From NCBI RefSeq assembly GCF_900199455.1, contig NZ_FZQR01000038.1, positions 1 to 40,907 on the forward strand: a DNA stretch of 40,907 nucleotides. The letters are read 5' to 3'. Both the position numbers and the translations under genes were made by a program. Every line of letters starts with the position of its first letter. Positions within the stretch are counted from its first letter, which is position 1. The notes below the pieces were generated by a model that made no database searches, was not told the DNA's origin, and worked only from the letters and a program-made list of their open reading frames with translations. Positions 1 to 8,778 of this stretch are shown in pieces. Source of the DNA: Mesorhizobium carmichaelinearum (GTDB lineage Bacteria > Pseudomonadota > Alphaproteobacteria > Rhizobiales > Rhizobiaceae).

Positions 1-198
1 GATGACAAACCGCTCAGCGGCAGCGTAGGATCATTCATGGCGGGTGTGGTCTCCGGGAAATGGTTCGGATCGGCGTAAGCAACCAAATCCTACGTCATTT
101 CAACGGCTTGCACCACATCCGCCAACCTCCAGTAGAGTCGAGGAGGGGCGCGGTGGCTTGGGCCGTGTTGGCCTCGCTCCGTCTCCCTTCCCCGCTCA

Positions 199-236
<38 letters not shown>

Positions 237-244
237 GACTGGTT

Positions 245-1401
245 TCATCGTGAGGCACGCGGCGGCGGTCCAATGTGCACGCGTCGAAGACGCAGGACAC
301 CAAGTTTTCCGAAGACAATGTCGTCGGAGAAACGCTGTGTGCCGCGTCCTTGCACCCTGTGCCGTTTGCGCAGGAAGGCGCGAACACGGTCATAGACGTG
401 GTTGTCGACCGCTCGATAGGCCGCCAAGCGTGTTCCATAGCCAAAGTAGCCTGACCAGCCGCGCAGAAGCCTGTTCAGCTGGGTGCAGACCACGGGCCAC
501 GGCTCTTTGTTGCCGTTTACCAAGTGATCGCCAATCTTCGTTTTGATCCGTTGCACGCTCTTCTTGGATGGGCTCGCACCCAGGTACCAATGGCCGTCTT
601 TCCGGTAGCGGTGAGGTCCGAACGTATAGCCAAGGAAGTCGAAAGGCTCCGTGCGGGCATCCTTCAGCGAGGTCTTCGCCTCGTTCAGCGTCAGCCCGAG
701 TTTTGTCATCACCGAACGTGTCCACGCCAGCGCCTCGTCCGCGTGCCCGCGGCTGAGGATGACGAAGTCATCGGCATAGGAGATGACATGCGCACGGAAC
801 GCCTCGCCGCGTCCGGTGAGCCGCCAATGTTTCAGGAACCGGTTCATGTAGATGACCGAGAGCAGCGGACTTGCGACCCCACCTTGCGGCGTGCCGCGCG
901 TGCTGCTCTTACCACCGCTCACGTGCCGTTTCCCGTCACCGTCCCGCTCTTCGATCGGCGCTTTCAGCCACAGCTTGATCAGCCGCAGCACGTGCCGGTC
1001 GACAATGCGCCGGGCCACCGATGTGAGGAGGTCCGAATGCGGAATCGTGTCGAAGTATTTCGACAAATCGGCGTCTACCACGTCCGTGTAGCCCCGGCAG
1101 ACAAGCCGGTGCACTTCCTTGATTGCGTCGGTCCCACTGCGTCTGGGCCGATAGCCATAGGCACCATCCTCGAAGTCCGCCTCGAATATCGGTTCCAGCA
1201 CCAGCTTGGCGGCGGTCTGAACCACCCGGTCCCGAATGGTCGGGATGCCGAGCGGACGTTCGCCGCCCCCCGGCTTCGGGATCATCACCCGTCGCACCGG
1301 CTGCGGCCGGTAGGTCTTCGAGACAAGTTCCTCGCGCAGGCCCGCCAGCCACCTCTCCGCGCCTTCCGCCTCGATCTTCGCGAATGTCACGCCGTCCACG
1401 C
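245..1401 (-). pseudogene. ltrA: Group II intron reverse transcriptase/maturase, N-terminally truncated
   Basis: Reverse transcriptases of this family copy the spliced intron RNA into a DNA target and act as maturases for intron folding. Visible motifs include VDGVTF near the start, the fingers motif IPKPGGGERPLGIP, the GTPQGG motif, the catalytic YADD box, and a C-terminal maturase (X) region ending around LLRGWSGYFGYG. About 390 residues remain; full-length relatives are longer at the N-terminus. The first residues of the open frame (LRQNR) are encoded by the inverted repeat of the adjoining IS6 element, so the true start was lost to that insertion. No HNH endonuclease domain is visible at the C-terminus. 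Probably non-functional. Confidence 0.85.
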
Positions 1402-2152
1402 GGTTCTGTCGCAAATTGTAATTTCCGCCACGAGAGGGCGCTTTCGCCCCGATTGTCCGGCTGCGAGGATTTCGAACTGCTCAGCGATTGAGGGGCGTGG
1501 ATTATAGGCAAATCTCGCCTGTCGCTTGCGCATCATGTGAACCATTTCGATGCCGGAGAGAATGACTTCGGCGCTTGCCGTCGATTTGAAGCCGAGCATG
1601 GAGCGGATGCGGCGCTTGACGCGTCGATGGTCCTGCTCGATCCGATTATTGAGATACTTGCTCTTGCGGATTCGGATTGGTTGCAGTGAGCGCCGCGATC
1701 GATCCCGCAAACGGTGTTCAGCATCGCAGGAAATGATCGCCTCGTGATTTGTCTGGCTGCCGTCGATAACAATGCGATCCGGTAGACCGTGGCGACCCAA
1801 CGCCTTCCGGAGGAAGCGTTTTGCGGCCGCCAGGTCACGGTTTTCGCTGAAGAAGAATTCGACCGTGTCGCCGACGCTGTCGATGGCGATAGAGGTACGT
1901 CCACTGGCCGCGAACCTTGATATACGTCTCGTCCATATGCCACTTGCCGGTGATGGCACGCTTGCGTCCGTTGAAACACTCCAGCAGCCGAGGCGAGAAG
2001 TGGACGACCCAGCGATGCACGGTGGAGTGATCGACGTTCAGGCCGCGTTCGGCCATCATCTCTTCCAAATCGCGCAAGCTCAGATTGTAGGCCAGATACC
2101 AGCGTACGCACAGCAGGATCACGGATCGATCAAAATGACGGCCTTTGAACAT
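1387..2152 (-). pseudogene. IS6-family transposase, frameshifted
   Basis: This is a DDE transposase of the IS6 family. The chosen start ATG at 2152 has AGGAG seven bases upstream and begins MFKGRHFDR. Catalytic residues are visible as D in WHMDETYIKV, D in IVIDGSQTN and E in NNRIEQDHRRVKRR. The N-terminal part (to TYLYR) and the part from AIDSVGDTVEFFF lie in different frames. The join near 1890-1900 is explained by loss of two bases (CGCGCC became CGCC). The second frame has no stop inside the IS, reads through the inverted repeat and stops at 1387 in the intron. The protein is inactive unless the frameshift is a sequencing error or is recoded. Confidence 0.85.
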
Positions 2153-2221
2153 GGAATGCTCCTGCGAAAATCTGAGCGCTTCATGCGGGACATAGGTTGC
2201 CATTCCGTTTGCGACAGAACC
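1402..2221 (-). mobile_element. IS6-family insertion sequence, about 820 bp
   Basis: The element is bounded by perfect 14-bp inverted repeats, GGTTCTGTCGCAAA at 1402-1415 and TTTGCGACAGAACC at 2208-2221 (right edge certain to about 1 bp). Length and repeat sequence match the IS6 family, whose members are near 820 bp with ends like GGxxCTGTTGCAAA. The 8 bp on either side (GTCCACGC and AGCTGATC) differ, so there is no target duplication. Together with the different genes on each side this points to recombination or adjacent deletion after insertion, a common outcome of IS6 cointegrate chemistry. Confidence 0.9.
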
Positions 2222-2615
2222 AGCTGATCCATGCCCCCGAAGGGCAGCCGCACTGCGGGCCCGCTTCGAGCGCCTGTTCAAACGCCGAACAGGCTACGTC
2301 ATGCTCGACCGTCTGCTGGCCCGGCTGCATCGCCGCAAGCATGAACTCCTGCGCGTTCTCGAGCGTCCCGAGATCCCACTCCACACCAACGGGTCCGAAA
2401 ACGACATCCGCGCCTTCGTCACCAAGCGCAAGATCTCCGGCGGAACCGTCAGTGAGGCAGGCAAGAACGCCCGCGACGTCCTGCTCGGCCTGATGAAGAC
2501 CTGCATCAAGCTCGACATCTCATTCTTCCGCTATCTCGACGACCGCCTCGGCATACACGCACAACCGCCGATTCCGCCGCTCGCCGATCTCGTTAGGCAA
2601 GCCGCTCAAGCCTGA
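2222..2615 (+). pseudogene. IS66-like DDE transposase, C-terminal fragment
   Basis: An open frame starts directly at the IS6 end and runs to a stop at 2615. It contains RARFERLFKRRTGYVMLDRL, then LHTNGSENDIRAFVTKRKI and DVLLGLMKTCIKL. The N-G-S-E-N-D-I-R stretch carries the last catalytic Glu of an IS66-like DDE core, and the tail resembles the C-terminus of such transposases. Only about 130 codons survive and the first part is missing, removed at the IS6 junction. The family assignment is by memory of the motif; it could be a related unclassified group. Confidence 0.6.
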
Positions 2616-2639
2616 CTGCCCGGCAATCTGCCCCGGTTA

Positions 2640-2723
2640 CCCGTCGCAACACGATACGACAAACTGGCGAGCACCTTTCTGGCCGCCGTTCAGTTCGTCG
2701 CAACCGTCATGCTGCTTAACTGA
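2640..2723 (+). pseudogene. IS5-family transposase, last 26 codons
   Basis: The frame reads VATRYDKLASTFLAAVQFV followed by ATVMLLN and a stop at 2721-2723. This is the characteristic C-terminus of IS5-family transposases (RYDKLAxxFLAAVxxA). Nothing recognisable of the rest of the gene is present upstream, where the IS66-like fragment ends 24 bases earlier. It is a relic of a third element stacked at this site. Confidence 0.7.
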
Positions 2724-2798
2724 TGACACGCCCTAGGAATCATAACTCACTGGTATCGCTAAACATCTTTTAGATCGGGCTCTACGTCGGCAGTGCAC

Positions 2799-3926
2799 TT
2801 AGTCGTGCGGTAATAGTACGGTCCGGTCAGACACGGTTATACGCTTGCCATCTGCCTCTTCGATGACTTGTGGACCATCGTGGAAGATGTCCCGGTTCAC
2901 GCGGTTCCACCGCACCGACGACCAAAGCGAGAGGCCGATAAGCACGACGCCGAAGCCGCCTGTAACGACCTCCGGAATGTGGAAGATTGTTTGAAAGTAC
3001 ATGACGACCGCGAGGAAGAGCACAGCCCAAAAGGCGCCGTTTTCGAGGTAGCGGTAGGATGCCAGCGTGCCTAGTTCGACGAGCATGATGGTCATGGAGC
3101 GGACGTACATAGCACCGATGCCCAGGCCGATAGCGATGACAAACAGGTTGTTCGAGAGCGCAAAGGCGCCGATCACGCCGTCGAAGGAAAAGGAAGCGTC
3201 AAGGACCTCGAGGTACATAAAGGTAGCAAAGCCGCCCTGCGCTGCCGCGGACATCACCTGCTGACGACTTTCCATGATCTCCGCGAAGGTATGGACAGCT
3301 AGGAAACTTAGGAGACCGAACACGCCAGCGAGCAGGAAGGTCAAGGCATCCTCCTGGGGAAGGCAGTAGTGGAACGCAACAAGCAACGCAAGGACTAGCC
3401 CGATTTCAATACCCTGCACGATTGTCCCCTTCTCGGCGACCATTTGCTCGATCGGGCCCAGCCAGTGCACATCCTTTTCCGCATCAAAGAAGTAAGAAAG
3501 CGCGACCATTAGAAGGAACGTGCCACCGAAGGCGGCCACGCCGATATGGGCGTCCTGCATGATTTGTGCGTAGCGTTCGGGTTCGCCGGCTGCGAGACGG
3601 ATGGCCTCGACCGGGCCGATGGATGCCGCAATGGCTACGATGGCTACCGGGAACACGATGCGCATGCCGAACACGGCTATCAGAATGCCCCAGGTCAAAA
3701 AGCGCCGCTGCCACGCTGGGGACATGTCCTTGAGTATTTTGGCATTGACGATGGCGTTATCGAACGAGAGGGAGATCTCGAGGACCGACAGGATCGACGT
3801 GATGAAAAAAATGCGAAAGCCGGTCTGGATCGACTGTTCATGCGAGTAGCCCGGCCAGAAGGAGCCCAGTAGGCCGATCGCCGTGACGAGGAGGGCCAGC
3901 CAAAAATATCGAAGAAATAGGGACAT
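2799..3926 (-). CDS. DUF475 / TerC-like integral membrane protein
   Basis: A 375-residue polytopic inner-membrane protein of the DUF475 group, related to TerC. The sequence alternates hydrophobic helices (for example residues 7-25, 35-50, 80-105) with conserved acidic intramembrane motifs: LEISLSFDNAIVNA in the first half and LDASFSFDGVIGAF in the second. This is the internal repeat with Asp and Asn residues typical of TerC-like proteins thought to handle metal ions. It closes the leftward ter operon, 50 bp after terE, and takes the place normally held by terC. ATG at 3926 is preceded by GAGG. Biochemical function is unproven for the family; a role in tellurite or envelope stress with TerD/TerE is inferred. 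Confidence 0.85.
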   Translation of the reverse strand: MSLFLRYFWLALLVTAIGLLGSFWPGYSHEQSIQTGFRIFFITSILSVLEISLSFDNAIVNAKILKDMSPAWQRRFLTWGILIAVFGMRIVFPVAIVAIAASIGPVEAIRLAAGEPERYAQIMQDAHIGVAAFGGTFLLMVALSYFFDAEKDVHWLGPIEQMVAEKGTIVQGIEIGLVLALLVAFHYCLPQEDALTFLLAGVFGLLSFLAVHTFAEIMESRQQVMSAAAQGGFATFMYLEVLDASFSFDGVIGAFALSNNLFVIAIGLGIGAMYVRSMTIMLVELGTLASYRYLENGAFWAVLFLAVVMYFQTIFHIPEVVTGGFGVVLIGLSLWSSVRWNRVNRDIFHDGPQVIEEADGKRITVSDRTVLLPHD

Positions 3927-3976
3927 GGGTCCTCGTGTTTTGGACGGAGAAGGCGGCGCGCCGGCGACCGCGAACG

Positions 3977-4555
3977 TCAGCCCAGGTTGACGCCATACTC
4001 GGCAGCGGCCTTGGCGAGACCGCCTGCGTAACCTTGGCCAACGGCCTTAAACTTCCAGTCAGCTCCGCTTTTGTAGAGCTCACCGAAAATCATCGCGGTC
4101 TCGGTCGAGTAGTCTTCGCCGAGATCGTAGCGTGTGAGCTCGGCTTGGCCATCGCCGTTGACTACTCGGATGAACGCGCCACCTACCTGGCCGAAGTTCT
4201 GACTGCGCTCGGTCGCCTCGTGAATGGTAACAATAAACGCGACCTTCGTCGCCGCCGCAGGCAGCTTGGCGAGATCTATTTTGATCTGCTCGTCGTCGCC
4301 GTCGCCCTCACCGGTGCGGTTGTCGCCGGTGTGCTCGACCGAACCGTCGTCAGAAACCTTGTTGTTAAAAAAGATGAACGACTTATCGGAGAGGACCTTG
4401 CCGTTCTCGCCGACGATGAAAGCTGATGCGTCTAGGTCGAAGCCAGCGCCATCTGTGACCTTCGGCTGCCAACCGAGGCCGACGACAATAGATTTGAGGC
4501 CTGGGGCCTCTTTGGAAAGAGAAATGTTGCCGCCCTTCGAGAGGGAAACCGCCAT
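3977..4555 (-). CDS. terE: TerD-family stress protein, TerE-like
   Basis: A 192-residue cytoplasmic protein made of one TerD domain. It opens MAVSLSKGGNISLSKEAP and has the calcium-binding motifs GFDLDASAFIVGENG and HTGDNRTGEGDGDDE, whose acidic side chains coordinate Ca2+ in this family. It ends with the family tail WKFKAVGQGYAGGL. Length equals that of E. coli TerE/TerD. The FFNNK and GENGKVLSD stretches look more TerE than TerD. The start is supported by AAAGGAA six to seven bases upstream. It follows terD by 95 bp in the same operon. TerD proteins work with the TerB/TerC membrane complex in tellurite, phage and colicin resistance. Confidence 0.9.
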   Translation of the reverse strand: MAVSLSKGGNISLSKEAPGLKSIVVGLGWQPKVTDGAGFDLDASAFIVGENGKVLSDKSFIFFNNKVSDDGSVEHTGDNRTGEGDGDDEQIKIDLAKLPAAATKVAFIVTIHEATERSQNFGQVGGAFIRVVNGDGQAELTRYDLGEDYSTETAMIFGELYKSGADWKFKAVGQGYAGGLAKAAAEYGVNLG

Positions 4556-4650
4556 GATATGTTCCTTTCAAGGTGTGAACGCCCCCCATGGGGCAGCTGC
4601 GCTAGAAGTTGTGTTGAGCGAGGCCGAAAGCCTGATCCGCGCGTCCGCCA

Positions 4651-5229
4651 TCAGCTTGCATTCAAGCCGTACTGTTTCGCCATCGCGCCGAGACCGCCCG
4701 CGTAGCCCTCGCCGACGGCGCGGAACTTCCATTCGCCATTATTAAGGTAGACCTCGCCAAAGATCATCGCAGTCTGTGTCGAGTAATCCTCGTTGAGGTC
4801 ATAGCGGGCGATCTCCCTGCCGGACGTGCCGTCTAGGACGCGGATGAACGAGCCGCCAACTTGGCCGAAGTTCTGGCCGCGGGACTGCGCGTCGTGGATG
4901 GTGACGGTGAAGGCGATGCGAGCTGCCTCAGGTGACAGTGCCTTCAGATCGACCGTAAGCACCTCGTCGTCGCCGTCACCCTGTCCGGTCGTGTTGTCGC
5001 CAGTGTGGACAACCGCTCCGTCCGGTGATTTCAGATTGTTGTAGAAAACGAAGTGCTTGTCGGACAGGGTGCGACCCGATGTGTTTAGTATAAAGGCCGA
5101 AGCATCGAGGTCGAAGTCGCGCCCGTCGGTGACTTTGGGGTCCCAGCCAAGGCCGACAGAGATTTTTGAGAGGGAGGGTACCTCTTTCGACAGCGAGATG
5201 TTGCCGCCCTTGCTGAGGCTGATGGACAT
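4651..5229 (-). CDS. terD: TerD-family stress protein, TerD-like
   Basis: A 192-residue single-domain TerD protein. The start at 5229 (MSISLSKGGNISL) is chosen over an in-frame ATG at 5298. It aligns with other TerD N-termini and has AGGAG six bases upstream, while the longer form would overlap terB. Ca2+-site motifs DFDLDASAFIL and HTGDNTTGQGDGDDE are intact, and the tail WKFRAVGEGYAGGLGA is present. FYNNLKS is typical of TerD. It is a paralogue of the terE product in the next gene. It probably binds Ca2+ in the cytoplasm and associates with the membrane-bound Ter complex. Confidence 0.92.
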   Translation of the reverse strand: MSISLSKGGNISLSKEVPSLSKISVGLGWDPKVTDGRDFDLDASAFILNTSGRTLSDKHFVFYNNLKSPDGAVVHTGDNTTGQGDGDDEVLTVDLKALSPEAARIAFTVTIHDAQSRGQNFGQVGGSFIRVLDGTSGREIARYDLNEDYSTQTAMIFGEVYLNNGEWKFRAVGEGYAGGLGAMAKQYGLNAS

Positions 5230-5266
5230 GCTTGCTCCTGTGTTCGGTTGGAGTTGTGGCCAGATT

Positions 5267-5719
5267 TCAAAGATCGAACTGAGTTGCGTCGATATCAAGA
5301 ATGCCGCAGATCTCGCGAACGACCTTCTTCTCGTCCGCGTCGAAGTTGCCGTCTGAAGAACCTAAGATGATAACGAGGCGCACGAGTACATTCGCCGCTG
5401 CCGCGTCACCCTTGATTTTTGAGATGCGGCGCACGGCCTCAAGGCGGCCAAACTCGAACTCGGCCTCGAAAGTGTCGGCGATGGGTTTGTAGGACGCCAG
5501 GACCTTTTTGGTGTCGAAGACTTTCATCTCTGGGGACACCTGCATAAAGTTCAGCATCTTGCGCTTCTCATCATCCGAGATCGAGCCATCCGCGGAAGCG
5601 AGCCATGCGCAGCCTCCGGTCAGCGCGTCGAGCATCTTCTCGTTCTGGAACCGCTTTAGCGCGTCCCCGGCCTGTTTGCGGAGCTCAGTACCGCGTTCCT
5701 TCAGCCATCCAAGCGCCAT
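5267..5719 (-). CDS. terB: Tellurite resistance protein TerB
   Basis: A 150-residue TerB protein, an all-alpha cytoplasmic metal-binding subunit that associates with TerC and the inner membrane. Conserved features are the early helix, CAWLASADGSISDDEKRKM (first metal-site motif) and the repeat GSSDGNFDADEKKVVREIC near the C-terminus. Size equals E. coli TerB (151 aa). The ATG at 5719 has AGGAAGGA upstream. It sits between terA (42 bp upstream) and terD (37 bp downstream), matching the usual order terZ-A-B-(C)-D-E. Confidence 0.93.
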   Translation of the reverse strand: MALGWLKERGTELRKQAGDALKRFQNEKMLDALTGGCAWLASADGSISDDEKRKMLNFMQVSPEMKVFDTKKVLASYKPIADTFEAEFEFGRLEAVRRISKIKGDAAAANVLVRLVIILGSSDGNFDADEKKVVREICGILDIDATQFDL

Positions 5720-5761
5720 TTATAAAGTCCTTCCTATTGAGCCGCCGCTGATATGTCCCAC

Positions 5762-6937
5762 TTATTTCGATCCCGACGTCCAGCGCATGCCCCAGCGGAA
5801 CGCCTTGTCCATCATCTGTGCCTCAGGAAAATACCTCACTTCCCGGTTGATCCGAATGTCGCCGCCGACGTTCTCGAGGAGGGCAATAGCGCATGTCCCC
5901 AGCCCGCTTCCCTCGTCGAGTCTTACCTCGATCGGCGGCTGACCCTGTACAGTTATGGAAACCACGCCGTCCGTTGAAGCCCAGTTCGGTACGCCCTCGT
6001 AGATGAAGGCGTAGACAAGGATCCGCTTGATCCGGGGCCATTGGTTGCCCGAGACATGCATCCACTCGCCGTCCGTCGACTCGCCCGAACGGTCGTCGCC
6101 CGCCAGCTTAATGAATGGCGCACGATCAAGCGCACCGAACCTGCGCCCCAGCGCTTGGATTGCTCCCTTCTCGCCGTCGGCGAGCTCATAGAGGCAGGCG
6201 AGGTCAAGGTCGATCGCGCCGGACTTTGCGGATCCGAAGAACCCCCGCTTTACTGCTGTGCCACGGTTCCAATTGAGGTTAACAGCCAGCGTCCCGAAAG
6301 CGCCGGCCCCCTTCCTAAGGTCGATCGTAGGCTTCGCCTTGGTGAGCGAGACTTTCGAAAGGCTGATCGGAGCCGATGTCGTTGAAGGCGCTGCGGCTGG
6401 CTGCGGCGATTGACGGGGGGGCGTGGGCGCCTCCTCGGAGACCTCGACGCCGTAGAGCTTCGACAGCGGACCAAGCCCACCAACAAATCCTTGCCCGACG
6501 GCGCGCACCTTCCAAACGCCGGCGCGGCGGTAGAATTCTACGAGCGTCAGCGCGGAGATGTCAGGACGCTCCGGAACGGGGACGAAGCGGTAGCCCGCCG
6601 CGAACACTTCGATCGGCGTAGCCTGCGCGAGCGTCTTCCCTGGCGAGGCCGAAACGTCGACGGCTGCGCACACCGAGACGCGCTCGACCTCCATGGGTAT
6701 GCGCGACAGGTCCAAGCTCACGACCGACCCGCGTCCGCCCGACTGCGCAATGGAAACGGACCGCGAGGCGTCCGTGGTTTGGCCGTAAAAGACCATATCA
6801 CCGTCGCCGCGGACCTTTCCGTCGGAGCGGAGGAGGTACGCGGAAACGTCGACGACGACCGAACCACCGAAGGAAGCTTTCACTTCGGTTGAGCTCTCAG
6901 TAACGGGTGCATTCTGGCCGGGAAGGAGAAGCGTCAT
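5762..6937 (-). CDS. terA: TerA-like protein with TerD-type domains
   Basis: A 391-residue protein close in length to E. coli TerA (about 385 aa). The N-terminal half has a TerD-like beta-sandwich ending WKVRAVGQGFVGGLGPLSKLYG (around residue 150). A Pro/Ala-rich linker follows, rich in PQPAAAPS. A second domain begins ISLSKVSLTKAKPTIDL and contains IDLDLACLYELADG and LAGDDRSGES. The C-terminus matches TerA (NREVRYFPEAQMMDKAFRWG). It overlaps the upstream gene by four bases (ATGA), so translation is probably coupled. Role: accessory cytoplasmic component of the Ter stress system. Confidence 0.9.
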   Translation of the reverse strand: MTLLLPGQNAPVTESSTEVKASFGGSVVVDVSAYLLRSDGKVRGDGDMVFYGQTTDASRSVSIAQSGGRGSVVSLDLSRIPMEVERVSVCAAVDVSASPGKTLAQATPIEVFAAGYRFVPVPERPDISALTLVEFYRRAGVWKVRAVGQGFVGGLGPLSKLYGVEVSEEAPTPPRQSPQPAAAPSTTSAPISLSKVSLTKAKPTIDLRKGAGAFGTLAVNLNWNRGTAVKRGFFGSAKSGAIDLDLACLYELADGEKGAIQALGRRFGALDRAPFIKLAGDDRSGESTDGEWMHVSGNQWPRIKRILVYAFIYEGVPNWASTDGVVSITVQGQPPIEVRLDEGSGLGTCAIALLENVGGDIRINREVRYFPEAQMMDKAFRWGMRWTSGSK

Positions 6938-7488
6938 GAGGTCCCTAGCGTCGCGTGATCAGTGCTCGAACGGACCTTAGCCCCGAAGTTTTGCGCGGCC
7001 GCCACGGGCAAGAGCGCGTCGAACGTGCGTCCGATGCCGGGAGCACCGACGGCGCGAAAGGACCATGTGGCACCCGTCTTCTTCATGACTGCCATGAGCA
7101 CCCCTTGATGCGAGCCTTTCTCTGCGAGCGAGAAAGAAAAGCTGGGCTCCATCCAAAGCTTATCCATTTCGCCTGTCGAGTCGAACGCGATCCGATAATT
7201 CAGATTCGGGAACTTTTCGGTCAACCACGCATCCAACCGGCTTCGGGCCTCATCGGCAGTTGGAGCCTGTTCACACGCCGCGACTCCGACGATCTCGACT
7301 CCGCTGTCCCTGTACTTCTCCTGCAGCTGGATAAGATGCGGCATTCCGTCCACACATGGTCCGCACCACGTTGCCCAAAATTCGACGATATACACTTTGC
7401 CGGGCTTGAAGCTCGTGAGGGGCTCGCCTCGCAGCCAGTTCTCGACCTTAATCGAAGGAGCCGGGGATTCGATCTGTAATGCGGGCAA
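6934..7488 (-). CDS. Hybrid protein: TlpA-like thioredoxin half joined to a TerZ/TerD-like tail
   Basis: A 184-residue protein at the head of the ter operon. Residues 1-118 are a TlpA/redoxin-type thioredoxin fold with YIVEFWATWCGPCVDGMPHL (active-site C42 and C45) and no signal peptide. From about residue 119 the sequence changes to FSLAEKGSHQGVL and WSFRAVGAPGIGRTFDALLP, which resembles the C-terminus of TerZ/TerX-type TerD proteins rather than the cis-Pro half of a thioredoxin. It occupies the position terZ holds in terZABCDE, so a deletion fusing an upstream redoxin gene with the end of terZ is likely. TTG at 7488 is the chosen start, with GGAGAG eight bases upstream. It overlaps terA by four bases. 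Activity is doubtful, since half of each parental fold is missing. Confidence 0.75.
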   Translation of the reverse strand: MPALQIESPAPSIKVENWLRGEPLTSFKPGKVYIVEFWATWCGPCVDGMPHLIQLQEKYRDSGVEIVGVAACEQAPTADEARSRLDAWLTEKFPNLNYRIAFDSTGEMDKLWMEPSFSFSLAEKGSHQGVLMAVMKKTGATWSFRAVGAPGIGRTFDALLPVAAAQNFGAKVRSSTDHATLGTS

Positions 7489-8638
7489 ATATTGCTCTCC
7501 AAAGCTTGTTTTCTGCGCGAGCTAGTTCCCGCTCAGAGACAGCGCACGGGTTCAGGGGGACAGAGCGTCGCTCGTCTTGCCCCCGTTGCCTGCAGTCAGC
7601 GTCAAGCGTGCAAAAGCCGTGCCAGCGCGCTCAGCGCCAGTAAGCGCCTGATTGTTTGGAAAACCTCTGCAGTGCCCGGATGGCCGGTCGTAACACTTTT
7701 GCCAATGTCTGTTCCGAACCTGACATTTTGTTTGCCTCTGTCAGCTTTTGGACACGGGATCACGCGCTTCGCGCCGCCGGAAAAGGCGTGGCAGCGCCCC
7801 ACGTCGTCTGACGCATCGATGCCAGACGTCACGGTTTGAAGTCGCCGCACGCCAGATCATCGTGAACGAGACGTTCAAGCTTGACCCGGAGCTCGAGCCG
7901 AAAGCGGCCTCAGGTTTTGGCTTTGTTTGGGGGGCGCGGGATGAGGACGGCGCGAAACCGGCGGCAATGGCGGCGACTACAGCACGGCGCCAATCTTCGT
8001 CCGCGTTTGGGAGCTCTCCCAGAGAATGTAGTGCGCTCTCACCATCGTCATGGCGAGAGGCTGGGGGGCCGGATGCGTCGTGGTCCAAGGGGGCGGAAAT
8101 CATCTGAATGTCGACACGAGCGCATTGTGGCAGCCACACGAGACCCTCTTCGATCTGCATACGCGACAAGCAAGTAGCCAACGCGATGCTGGCGCACATC
8201 TCTGGAAGGCAGGTCACCGACGCCAATGTCTCGGAGAAAGTGAAGAGGCAAAAGCAGCTCGAGCGCGTCTTGTCCGAAGGCACATCGGGGCGCTCGAAGC
8301 TAGCCCGCTGGGTGTCGGTTCCAGCTCGCGCCTATGCCGATCGCGACGGCTTTCCGGACCGCTGACCAGTGGGCCCAGGCCGCGCCGCTGTTTGCGCCGC
8401 CAACCATTGAATGGACGGACAGAGCAGGGCGGCCGGGATTCCGCCGCCGGCGCCGCCACCCGCTGCAGAGTTGACTGTGCGGGCATTCGCTAGCAGCAAA
8501 TGCAGCAATCTGCAAAAGCGCGGCGCGAAAGGCCCAGATAAATCCGGCGCGGTAAAATTGGCATGGAGCTTGCGGCGAACTCTTTGCGCGTTCGACCGGA
8601 GCGTAGCACGGCAGATGTCCGGCAGGGGGAACCCACCA
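7489..8638. other. Gene-poor stretch, no recognisable gene
   Basis: About 1.15 kb separates the leftward ter operon from the rightward dsbA-like gene. Several open frames cross it on both strands, the longest on the minus strand from 8283 to 7741, but none shows a family motif. Compositions are Arg/Ser/Ala-rich, as expected of shadow frames in GC-rich DNA. The ter operon promoter must lie at the left end of this stretch, but I see no convincing -35/-10 pair. It may hold decayed genes. Confidence 0.4.
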
Positions 8639-8775
8639 TGATCCGGTCAGGAGACAGTAAGTTGACTCTTGTGACCTGCAAACCGCCGCGCGAGCACCGC
8701 GGCCCGCAAGCCCTCTTTGGCGTCAAAAAAGGCCAGCCGTTGCTGCCCGGCCGCTCACTGTTGATAGGAGCCTAA
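8639..8775 (+). CDS. Possible small ORF upstream of the dsbA-like gene
   Basis: ATG at 8639 is preceded by an AGGGGGA purine run and opens a 45-codon frame (MIRSGDSKLTLVTCKPP...) ending in TAA three bases before the next gene. The Shine-Dalgarno of that gene (TAGGAG) lies inside its last codons, so the two could be translationally coupled. I recognise no family. It may be a leader peptide or a chance frame; the evidence is only the ribosome-binding site and the tight spacing. Confidence 0.22.
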
Positions 8776-8778
8776 CCC

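Noticed and set aside
524..1507. 327-codon plus-strand frame opposite the intron reverse transcriptase
   Set aside because: It is the antisense shadow of the RT gene, whose YADD and GTPQGG motifs prove the minus strand is coding.
7741..8283. 180-codon minus-strand frame in the gene-poor stretch
   Set aside because: No recognisable family, no convincing Shine-Dalgarno, and an equally long frame runs on the other strand. Left as part of an unassigned interval.
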